From: an uncultured Clostridia bacterium
Lineage (GTDB): Bacteria; Bacillota; Clostridia; TANB77; CAG-508
Direction of reading: 5' to 3'
NCBI GenBank assembly: GCA_947629995.1
Contig: CANRFX010000033.1
Span: 1-10,815 of the forward strand
Length of the DNA: 10,815 nt
Positions within the stretch are counted from its first letter, which is position 1. Every line of letters begins with the position of its first letter. The notes under the pieces are model-generated. The model did no database searches, was not told the DNA's origin, and was given only the letters and a program-made list of their open reading frames with translations. Of the stretch, positions 1 to 6,890 are shown piece by piece. Both the position numbers and the translations under genes were made by a program.

Positions 1-888
1 GCTTCTGTTACTGAAAAATCAAGCATTTCTAGCTTTTCTTGTTCTATTATATTTAATACTTTATATATATTATTAAAATTTCTTATAATACCATTTCCAA
101 CAATTGAAATTCTTGATATATCTTTTTTAACAATACTTTTTATTGTATTTTCTTCAATAATATCAGATATAACTGTTCCTGGTTTATCATTAAAAGTTGA
201 TTTTGTAATAATTGGGATTTTAAACTTCTCTCCTATCTCTACACAGCGATTATGAAGTACCTTAGCTCCTTCGTTTGAAATTTCTTTCATTTCTGTATAT
301 GAGAGAGCAGATAATTTTTGACTGTGCTTAAATTTATTGGGATCTGCTGTATAAACTCCGTCGACATCTGAATATATATAGCAATCTTTTGCATGTAATG
401 CTGCAGCTATTGCAAGTGCAGTAGTATCAGAACCTCCTCTACCTAAAGTTGTTATATCCATATTTTCATTAATACCTTGAAAACCTGCAATAATTACGAT
501 TTTACCGTTTTCTAATTCTTTATTTATTCTAGTTAAATCAATTTGTTCTATAATTGCATTTTGATTTGTATTATTTGTAAAAATTCCGTGCTTGCCAACC
601 AGTTAATGATATAGCTGGATAACCTAACTCATTTAGTAAAATACTTAATTTTGCACTTGATATTTGTTCTCCACTACTAAGTAATACATCCATCTCTCTA
701 TCTGTTATTGTATTTGACAATTCTTTTGCTTCTGAAATTAATTTGTCAGTTGTTTTTCCTTGTGCTGAAACTACAGCAACAACATTGTAATTTTTTTCTT
801 TCATTCCTATAATTTTATTTGCTACTAACTTTAATCTTTCATTATCGGCAACAGAGCTACCTCCAAATTTTAAAACCATTGTATCCAT
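1..888 (-). CDS. Aspartate kinase, C-terminus beyond window, one +1 frame disruption at a CGG codon
   Basis: Phosphorylates L-aspartate with ATP, the first step of the lysine, threonine, methionine and diaminopimelate pathways. It is recognised by the N-terminal KFGGSS motif (residues 7-12), the substrate and nucleotide loop TTLGRGGSDTTA, the SDVDGVYTADP motif, and the start of the regulatory ACT region (SRISIVGNGI) near the window edge; the rest lies outside. I chose ATG 888; GTG 897 and ATG 879 are also possible, and AGGT lies 11 bases upstream of 888. The frame runs for 100 codons to GGT TGG CAA GCA, then one extra C (position 588) makes the next codon CGG. Reading on in phase gives an arginine and a stop nine codons past the tryptophan. 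Dropping the C restores GWQAGIFT, and the frame then stays open to base 1. There is no other lesion, so I treat it as a gene needing a +1 shift rather than a decayed pseudogene. The lysC/dapG paralogue cannot be told apart. Confidence 0.88.
585..591 (-). other. Candidate +1 frameshift site GCA-C-GGA in aspartate kinase
   Basis: On the coding strand the sequence reads GCA CGG A. The preceding frame ends with LTGWQA and the +1 frame begins with GIFTNN, together making the conserved GWQAGI stretch of aspartate kinases. The extra base is the C at 588. The seen fact is the one-base offset between two otherwise intact halves. That the ribosome bridges it is inference, supported by two identical cases elsewhere in the window. 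A sequencing error is the main alternative. Confidence 0.6.
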
Positions 889-955
889 TTTTATCACGTA
901 CCTTTTTCTAAAAAATGTAACGAAAATATTAAAATTTTAATATTCCCTATTTATT

Positions 956-984
956 ATTATATGAGTCTAAATTTATAAAGTGTA
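956..984 (-). promoter_or_regulatory. Possible promoter of aspartate kinase
   Basis: A perfect TATAAT (956-961 on the minus strand) lies between the prfB stop and the aspartate kinase start, with a weak -35 (TACACT, 979-984) at a 17-base spacing. A 20-base AT-only palindrome (925-944) lies in the leader. No lysine riboswitch fits in a leader this short. The -10 is good and the -35 is poor. Confidence 0.35.
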
Positions 985-992
985 TAAGTATT

Positions 993-2095
993 TTATATGT
1001 TCATTCTTAAATAACTTTCCATAAAATCATCTATTTCTCCATCCATAACTGCTTGAACATTGCCAACTTCATAGTTTGTTCTATGATCTTTTACCATTGT
1101 ATATGGGCAAAATACATAAGAACGAATTTGGCTTCCCCATGCAATGTCTTTCTGAATTCCTTTTAAATCTTCTATTTTTTCTTTATGTTCTTTTTCTTTT
1201 AAGTCAAACAATTTTGATTTTAACATTCGCATAGCTGTTTCTCTATTTTGAAGTTGCGAACGTTCTGATTGACAGGCTACAACTATATTCGTAGGAATAT
1301 GAGTAATTCTAATTGCAGAAGATGTTTTATTAATATGTTGTCCACCTGCACCGCGATGCTCTGTAAGTATCTATTCTTAAATCATCTGGATTAATTTCAA
1401 TTTCAATATCATCTGTGATTTCTGGTAAGACTTCAACTGATGCAAATGACGTATGTCTTCTGCCACCACTGTCAAATGGTGAAATTCTAACTAATCTATG
1501 TACTCCCATCTCAGATTTCATATAGCCATAAGCATTTTCTCCTATGATTTCAAATGTTACACTTTTTAATCCTGCTTCTTCTCCTTCTAAGTAATCAATT
1601 TCTTTTACTTGATAATTATTTTTTGTTGCCCATCTTGTATACATTCTGTATAGCATTTCTGCCCAATCTTGTGATTCAGTTCCACCTGCACCTGGATGAA
1701 TTGTTACAATTGCATTATTTGAATCATATTTACCAGATAAATATGTTGTAATTTCAAATTTTTCTATTTCTTTTTGTAATTTAATAGTATTTTTTACAAC
1801 TTCTTTTGCCATTTCTATATCTTCTTCTATTTCAAGTAATTGTGTCAATTCTTGCAAATTTTTAATTTCATTTTTAATTTGATTATATTTACTAGTTTTT
1901 GATTTTATTGATTTTATTTGTGTTAATATTTTCGTGGAATTTTTGCTATCATTCCAAAATTCACTTTGAGTTGTTTTGCTCTCTAACTCTTTTTGTTTTT
2001 TTTCTAAATTTGTAATGTCAAAGAGACTCACCTAATTTCTCTATTTTTTCTTGTAATTGTTGTAATTGCCTGGTGTTTTCTTCTAATTCTAACAT
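993..2095 (-). CDS. prfB: Peptide chain release factor 2 (RF2), two +1 frameshifts
   Basis: Recognises UGA and UAA stop codons on the ribosome and triggers peptidyl-tRNA hydrolysis. ATG 2095 is preceded by GGAG at a good spacing. The first frame ends at an in-frame TGA at codon 26, inside the classical RF2 slip sequence CTT TGA C. The second frame carries the stop-recognition tripeptide SPF (residues 205-207) and reaches RIDTYRAS. One extra C at 1353 then creates a CGG codon. Removing it continues with GAGGQHINKTSSAIRITH, which contains the catalytic GGQ at 250-252, and runs to TAA at 993. With both shifts the product is 366 residues, the normal length, and SPF and GGQ fall at the same numbers as in E. 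coli RF2. Read without the second shift, the protein ends just after the motif SRCRW and lacks GGQ. RF2 is normally essential in bacteria using UGA, which argues against a pseudogene. The gene follows secA, as often in Firmicutes, with one gene between. Confidence 0.95.
1350..1359 (-). other. Candidate second +1 frameshift site GCA-TCG-C-GGT in prfB
   Basis: The coding strand reads GCA TCG CGG T. Before it the frame encodes RIDTYRAS and after a +1 step it encodes GAGGQH, the most conserved stretch of class I release factors. The extra base is the C at 1353 (or equivalently the G at 1354). The CGG stands at codon 248, two codons before the GGQ tripeptide. There is no stop codon at the site, so it is not a second copy of the RF2 autoregulatory signal. 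Confidence 0.65.
2017..2033 (-). promoter_or_regulatory. Classical RF2 autoregulatory +1 frameshift signal
   Basis: On the coding strand the sequence is AGGTGAG TCT CTT TGA C. It has the three known parts: an internal Shine-Dalgarno-like AGGTGAG three bases before the slip codon, the slippery CTT (2021-2023), and TGA followed by C (2018-2020, then 2017). TGA is codon 26, the same place as in E. coli prfB. Established role: when RF2 is scarce the ribosome pauses at UGA, slips +1 from CUU to UUU and makes full-length RF2. Confidence 0.96.
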
Positions 2096-2131
2096 TTTTA
2101 TCACTCCTATTTTTTATTCCATTTGTTATAA

Positions 2132-2160
2132 ATTATATCATACTTTACAATATTTGTCTT
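2132..2160 (-). promoter_or_regulatory. Probable promoter of prfB
   Basis: TATAAT (2132-2137) with AAGACA (2155-2160) 17 bases upstream, on the minus strand. It lies in the 112-base gap between the GNAT-DUF402 stop and the prfB start and leaves a leader of about 30 bases carrying the GGAG ribosome binding site. It would let prfB be expressed apart from the upstream gene. Based only on match to the vegetative sigma consensus. Confidence 0.5.
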
Positions 2161-2207
2161 AATTTCACACAAATTTTATATATTTAATCTATTTACAATT
2201 TTTATTT

Positions 2208-3263
2208 TTATTTATTTTGAAATTCTTTTAAATATTTATTTGTAAATTCTTCTAATTTATCTTTATTATTTTCTAATTTCTTTATTAGTTGATTTGCGTG
2301 GTTATAAGCCATATTATAATCTTCTTTATTTACTTCGAGTCTATCATATGCAGCTTGAAGTTCATCTTCATCAAGTAAAATTATTTCTCCTGCAGGATTT
2401 ACTACAACATCTAAATATAAATCATCTTCATATGGTATATCGTTCTCTTTTCCTATTCTTCTTGCAATATCAAAGTACCATTCAATAATTTGAGCATTTT
2501 CATCATACATAGCTGTTAATTTTATTTTTGAATTATAATCATAAAATTCAAGCCATTCGTGTCCGTCGTCCATAATAGGTTTACCATTTGGTATAGTAAT
2601 CTTATTTATAACATCTTTAAAATGATAATAACAAATATCTCCAGTAAATTCATTATTGGCTACAGAAATAATTTTATATAATGTATTTTGAGTTTTTCCA
2701 TCAATATGTCTATCTGCATATCTTTTCTTCAAACTAATCCAATATCTTTGTACTATCTTATTATCAATATCTACTTCATTTTCAAGAATTCCACCATTAT
2801 TTATAATACTTTTAGCTGAACCTATATTAGTTTTATCGCAATCCATTAAAACATTATCAATACCTAGTTCTTTGCATTTTTTTAATGCTAATCTTATTTG
2901 CTCTGTAGCATAACCTTTTCTTCTTTCAGAAGGTCTTACACTATCTCCTATATGTCCTCCATATTGTAATAATTTTTCATTTAATTTATGCCTAATTTGT
3001 AAATTTCCAACAACTCTATTATCAGATTTTCTTACTGTTAAATATAATGTTGCAGGAACTCTATTATCTTCAATATTTTTTTCAGATAAATCATTTTGCA
3101 CTCTACTTAACCATTCATCAAAATTTTTAATTCGATCTAGTCCTCCATCTCCTGCTATTTCATATTCTCCATTATCAAAAAATTCTTGTAGATATTCTTC
3201 AATTTGATTTTTATATTCTAGTGTTGGAAACACTAATTCTAGTTCATCTTGCAATTCATTCAT
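2208..3263 (-). CDS. GNAT acetyltransferase fused to a DUF402 domain
   Basis: A 351-residue two-domain protein. Residues about 1-180 form a GNAT N-acetyltransferase: the acetyl-CoA binding motif A is VRPSERRKGYATEQIRLAL (109-127), preceded by the strand VVGNLQIRH and followed by LMDCDKTNIGSAKSIINNGG, a typical motif B region. Residues about 190-345 look like DUF402, with the signature YFDIARRIGKENDIPYEDD (263-281), then LYLDVVVNP and EIILLDEDEL, and a lysine-rich helical tail. DUF402 proteins share a fold with a characterised nucleoside di/triphosphatase; acidic residues in this stretch suggest metal binding. Substrates of both halves are unknown. Start ATG 3263 has GGGAAG eight bases upstream; a GTG at 3296 would also read in frame but lies inside a hairpin and lacks a binding site. 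It sits between secA and prfB, which are often adjacent in Firmicutes, so it looks like an insertion into that pair. Confidence 0.85.
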   Translation of the reverse strand: MNELQDELELVFPTLEYKNQIEEYLQEFFDNGEYEIAGDGGLDRIKNFDEWLSRVQNDLSEKNIEDNRVPATLYLTVRKSDNRVVGNLQIRHKLNEKLLQYGGHIGDSVRPSERRKGYATEQIRLALKKCKELGIDNVLMDCDKTNIGSAKSIINNGGILENEVDIDNKIVQRYWISLKKRYADRHIDGKTQNTLYKIISVANNEFTGDICYYHFKDVINKITIPNGKPIMDDGHEWLEFYDYNSKIKLTAMYDENAQIIEWYFDIARRIGKENDIPYEDDLYLDVVVNPAGEIILLDEDELQAAYDRLEVNKEDYNMAYNHANQLIKKLENNKDKLEEFTNKYLKEFQNK

Positions 3264-3278
3264 TTCTATCACTTCCCT

Positions 3279-3330
3279 TATAAAAATAAGTCTCACAAGG
3301 AAATCCTATTAAGACTCCTTTGTAAGACTT
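3279..3330 (-). terminator. Terminator or attenuator hairpin between secA and GNAT-DUF402
   Basis: On the minus strand AAGTCTTACAAAGGA (3330-3316) pairs with TCCTTGTGAGACTT (3301-3288), with one bulged A and one T-G wobble across a 14-base loop, followed by ATTTTTAT. This is the form of a Rho-independent terminator for secA. Because it stands only about 10 bases before the ribosome binding site of the next gene, and I see no clear promoter after it, partial read-through or regulated attenuation is likely. Confidence 0.6.
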
Positions 3331-3372
3331 TAAAAATCTATATATCGTGTAAATAACCATCTATCATAGGTT

Positions 3373-6129
3373 TTAAGCATTCTTTCCGTGACAATTCTTA
3401 TACTTCTTTCCTGAACCACAAGGACATGGATCATTTCTACCAATTTTTGGTCCTTCATTGCGAACAGTTCTATCAATATCTGTTCCTATTTTAGCTCCTC
3501 CATCTACACTATGAATTGCCTCTAATGCTGCACCAGTTATTTTAACAGTTTCTTGTCTTTTGGTTTCTCCTTGTTCTCTGATATGCATTAAAATTTTTGT
3601 TACATCATACTTAATATCATTTACCATTTCTTCGAACATATCAAAACCTTCTAAACGATATTGAACAACAGGATCTTTTTGACCATATGCTCTTAAACCA
3701 ATACCATTTTTTAGTTCATCCATACTATCAATATGGTTCATCCATTTTTCATCAACAACTTTAAGCATTACAACTCTTTCAAGTTCTCTCATTTGTTCTG
3801 AACCAATTTCTTGTTCTTTTGCATTATATATATCCATTGCTCTTTTCTTTAATTCTTCTGAAATTGCGCCAGAATCTTTTTTATTGCTTTGGATGAAGTC
3901 TAGCATATCTATTCCAAAAGTTCCGTTTATTTCTGTATTTAAAGACTCTACATTTAGTTCAGAAGTTTCTGGGTCAACAAACATTTGCACAATGTTTTCA
4001 GCAACAAATTCAATCATACTTATAATATTATCATGGATATTTTCGCCATCTAAAACTTCTCTTCTTTGTTTGTAAATTATTTCTCTTTGGGTATTCATAA
4101 CATCATCATATTTTAATACATTTTTACGAATACTAAAGTTTCTTCCTTCTACCTTCTTTTGAGCATTTTCTACTGCATTTGATATAATTCTAGAATCTAT
4201 TGGCATATTTTCGTCTGCACCTAAAGTGTTGTATACTTTAGTAATTGCATCTCCACCAAATATTTTCATCAAATCATCATCTAATCCAATGTAAAATTTA
4301 GATTCACCTATATCTCCTTGACGTCCAGAACGTCCACGTAACTGATTATCAATTCTTCTAGATTCATGTCTTTCTGTACCAATAATTTTTAAGCCGCCAG
4401 CTGCAATTACTTTTTCTTTTTCTTCTTTAATTTGCTCATCATATTTTTTAACTAATTTTTTAAATTGCTCTCTTGCATTTAAGATTTCTTGATCATCTGT
4501 TTCATAGTAAGTATCTGCTTCTTGAATTAATTCAGCAGATATTTTGTTTTTTCTCATTTCTTCTTTTGCTAAAAATTCACTGTTTCCTCCAAGCATAATA
4601 TCAGTACCACGACCAGCCATATTTGTTGCAATGGTTACTGCGCCAAATTTACCTGCTTGTGCTACAATTTCAGCTTCTTTTTCATGATATTTAGCATTTA
4701 ATACTTCATGTTTAATACCTTCACGTTTTAATAAACCACTTAATTTTTCTGACTTTTCAATTGATACTGTACCAACTAACACTGGTTGTCCTTTTTCATG
4801 ACTTTTCTTAATGCTTTCTACAATTGCTTTGTATTTTGCATTTTCATTTTTATATATTACATCATTTTCGTCTTTACGAATCATTGGTTTATTTGTTGGG
4901 ATTTCGATAACATCTAAGTTATAAATTTCTTCAAATTCACCTGCTTCTGTCATAGCAGTACCAGTCATACCAGATAATTTATCATACATTCTGAAGAAGT
5001 TTTGGAATGTGATAGTTGCAAGTGTTTTTGATTCATCTGCGATTTTTACATTTTCTTTTGCTTCAATTGCTTGATGAAGCCCATTATTGTATCTTCTTCC
5101 ATACATAATACGACCTGTAAATTCATCAACAATTAATACTTCTCCATCTTTTACGATATAATCAATATCTTTTTTCATAACACCATGTGCTCTTAAAGCT
5201 TGATTAACATGATGTACTAAAGTAGAATTTTCTAAATCGTTAAAGTTTTCTAAACTAAAATATTCTTCAGCTTTTTTAATACCTTTTTGTGTTAATGATG
5301 CTGATTTTGCCTTTAAATCTACAATATAATCATATTTTTCGTTATCTTCTGCTTGGTCAAAATCTTTTACATCTTCTTCTACAATTACTTTTGGAGTTAA
5401 TCTTTTTACAAAGTCATTTGCTTTTTTATATAAATCTGAAGATTCATTTGATCTACCAGAAATAATAAGTGGTGTACGTGCTTCATCAATTAAAATACTA
5501 TCAATTTCATCGACAATTGCATAATGAAGACCTCTTTGAACTAGTTGATCTTTATAAATAACCATATTATCTCTTAGATAATCAAACCCAAATTCATTAT
5601 TTGTACCATAAGTAACATCTGAATTATATGCTTCTTGCTTTTCTTTTGGACTCATTCCATTTATAACTAAGCCAACAGATAATCCTAAAAATTTATAAAC
5701 TTTTCCCATCCATTCACTATCTCTTTTTGCTAGGTAATCATTTACAGTAATAACGTGAACTCCTTTTCCTTCTAATGCGTTTAAATATACAGGTAAAGTT
5801 GCAACTAATGTTTTTCCTTCTCCTGTTTTCATTTCGGCAATTCTACCTTGATGTAATATAATTCCACCAATTAATTGAACATCAAAGTGTTTCATTCCTA
5901 AAACTCTTTTTGAAGTTTCTCTTACAACCGCAAATGCTTCTGGCAAAATATCATCTAATGTTTTACCATTTTTTAATTCTTCTTTAAAATAGTTTGTTTT
6001 TCCTCTTAACTCACTATCACTTAATTTTGAAATTTCTTCTTCTAAACTATTAATTTTTTCTACAGTAGCCATAATTCTTTTTACTTCTTTTTCACTATAT
6101 GACTTAAATATTTTTGTGAATATACTCAT
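3373..6129 (-). CDS. secA: Protein translocase subunit SecA
   Basis: ATPase motor that pushes unfolded preproteins through the SecYEG channel; cytosolic and membrane-associated. The product is 918 residues. Visible landmarks: Walker A KTGEGKT (101-107), YGTNNEFGFDYLRDNM (174-189), Walker B DEID (207-210) followed by LIDEARTPLIISG, the LSGMTGTA motif, TNMAGRGTDI and the IGTERHESRRIDNQLRGRSG motif of the second helicase domain, then the wing and scaffold regions and a C-terminal SEC-C zinc motif CPCGSGKKYKNCHGK (902-916) that in the family binds SecB or the ribosome. The frame extends upstream to ATG 6213, but ATG 6129 begins the conserved MSIFTKIF end, has GGAAG upstream, and a good promoter lies between the two ATGs, so 6129 is preferred. 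No lesions. Every CGG triplet on its sense strand crosses a codon boundary. Confidence 0.98.
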   Translation of the reverse strand: MSIFTKIFKSYSEKEVKRIMATVEKINSLEEEISKLSDSELRGKTNYFKEELKNGKTLDDILPEAFAVVRETSKRVLGMKHFDVQLIGGIILHQGRIAEMKTGEGKTLVATLPVYLNALEGKGVHVITVNDYLAKRDSEWMGKVYKFLGLSVGLVINGMSPKEKQEAYNSDVTYGTNNEFGFDYLRDNMVIYKDQLVQRGLHYAIVDEIDSILIDEARTPLIISGRSNESSDLYKKANDFVKRLTPKVIVEEDVKDFDQAEDNEKYDYIVDLKAKSASLTQKGIKKAEEYFSLENFNDLENSTLVHHVNQALRAHGVMKKDIDYIVKDGEVLIVDEFTGRIMYGRRYNNGLHQAIEAKENVKIADESKTLATITFQNFFRMYDKLSGMTGTAMTEAGEFEEIYNLDVIEIPTNKPMIRKDENDVIYKNENAKYKAIVESIKKSHEKGQPVLVGTVSIEKSEKLSGLLKREGIKHEVLNAKYHEKEAEIVAQAGKFGAVTIATNMAGRGTDIMLGGNSEFLAKEEMRKNKISAELIQEADTYYETDDQEILNAREQFKKLVKKYDEQIKEEKEKVIAAGGLKIIGTERHESRRIDNQLRGRSGRQGDIGESKFYIGLDDDLMKIFGGDAITKVYNTLGADENMPIDSRIISNAVENAQKKVEGRNFSIRKNVLKYDDVMNTQREIIYKQRREVLDGENIHDNIISMIEFVAENIVQMFVDPETSELNVESLNTEINGTFGIDMLDFIQSNKKDSGAISEELKKRAMDIYNAKEQEIGSEQMRELERVVMLKVVDEKWMNHIDSMDELKNGIGLRAYGQKDPVVQYRLEGFDMFEEMVNDIKYDVTKILMHIREQGETKRQETVKITGAALEAIHSVDGGAKIGTDIDRTVRNEGPKIGRNDPCPCGSGKKYKNCHGKNA

Positions 6130-6172
6130 TTTGACTTCCTTCCTTCCAAGCTTTTTATATTTATACTTTCTT

Positions 6173-6201
6173 ACTATATCATTAAAATTGCTTTTTAGCA
6201 A
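6173..6201 (-). promoter_or_regulatory. Probable secA promoter
   Basis: TATAGT (6173-6178) and TTGCTA (6196-6201) on the minus strand, 17 bases apart. A start about 8 bases downstream leaves a leader of roughly 35-40 bases before ATG 6129. Its position downstream of the in-frame ATG at 6213 supports the shorter SecA start. Confidence 0.5.
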
Positions 6202-6240
6202 GTATTTTAACATAAATATTATGTAAAAATCATAAAATTT

Positions 6241-6269
6241 TTCATATTTTTAAAACAACTACATAGAAT
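6241..6269 (+). promoter_or_regulatory. Weak candidate promoter for the small membrane protein gene
   Basis: TTCATA (6241-6246), 17 bases, TAGAAT (6264-6269). The region is so AT-rich that matches of this quality arise often; the location just upstream of the gene is the main support. Confidence 0.25.
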
Positions 6270-6305
6270 TTAATAAAATTATTAATTATGAGAGGTAATT
6301 TTTCT

Positions 6306-6854
6306 ATGTTTGTTTATAATGTTAAAATTAATGGAAGTAAAACTTTTAAATATTTTTTTGTTGGAATTGTATTGTTAGTAGTTATTATTGTTGGTATAGT
6401 AACTTTAAAAATTTTCCACGGTGCAATAAACAATCATGAGACTTCTTCTTGTATGCCACAAAATAACGTTTTTAAGATTACCGCTAGCAATTATACTAAT
6501 GTTTTAAAAAGCGTCCATGATAATATAGATGATTATATAGGAATAAATATTAATTTTACAGGATATGTCTATCGTATGATAGATTTTAATGAAAATCAAT
6601 TTGTTCTTGCCAGAAATATGGTTATTTCATCTGATTTACAAACAGTTGTAGTTGGTTTTTTATGTGAATGTGAAGAAAGTAAAAACTTTAATGATAATGA
6701 TTGGATAGAAATAACAGGTACTGTTACAAAAGGCGATTATCATGGTGATATGCCTATTATAAAGGTAACAGAAATAAAAAAAGCAAGTAAACCAAACGAA
6801 GAATTAGTTTATCCTCCAGATGAAAGTTATATACCAACAAGTGGAATAATTTAA
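6306..6854 (+). CDS. Single-pass membrane protein with YcgQ/TIGR03943-like C-terminal domain
   Basis: A 182-residue protein of unknown function. One hydrophobic segment spans about residues 16-34 (rich in V, I, L, preceded by K12 and K15), giving an N-in membrane anchor. The rest should be extracytoplasmic. The stretch FTGYVYR...NQFVLARNMV...VVVGFLCEC...DWIEITGTV resembles the soluble C-terminal domain of the TIGR03943/YcgQ family, often encoded near the permease YcgR; here the multi-spanning N-terminal half is absent and no permease is nearby. The resemblance is from memory of the family pattern, not a search. I prefer ATG 6306, nine bases after AGAGGT; ATG 6288 is in frame but lacks a binding site. 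The gene stands alone on the plus strand, divergent from secA and convergent with the dGTPase-like gene, and ends in a hairpin. Confidence 0.75.
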   Translation: MFVYNVKINGSKTFKYFFVGIVLLVVIIVGIVTLKIFHGAINNHETSSCMPQNNVFKITASNYTNVLKSVHDNIDDYIGININFTGYVYRMIDFNENQFVLARNMVISSDLQTVVVGFLCECEESKNFNDNDWIEITGTVTKGDYHGDMPIIKVTEIKKASKPNEELVYPPDESYIPTSGII

Positions 6855-6890
6855 AATGAGTAGCTTTTTAATACTACTCATTATTTATTA
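6855..6890. terminator. Terminator between convergent genes
   Basis: AATGAGTAG (6855-6863) and CTACTCATT (6874-6882) form a perfect nine-pair stem with a 10-base loop, starting directly after the stop of the small membrane protein gene. The tail on the plus strand is ATTTATTATT; on the minus strand it is TTTAAATT. It lies between two converging stop codons only 37 bases apart and probably serves both. Confidence 0.65.

Noticed and set aside
925..944. 20-base palindrome before aspartate kinase as a terminator for prfB
   Set aside because: It is made only of A and T, with no GC-rich stem, and lies downstream of the probable kinase promoter; chance in AT-rich DNA is likely.
1554..1751. Plus-strand open frame opposite prfB
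   Set aside because: Leucine-rich reverse image of an AT-rich gene with strong family motifs on the minus strand; no ribosome binding site.
2294..2488. Plus-strand open frame opposite the DUF402 region
   Set aside because: Low-complexity antisense frame inside a well-supported gene.
3884..4075. Plus-strand open frame opposite secA
   Set aside because: Antisense to conserved SecA coding sequence; no independent support.
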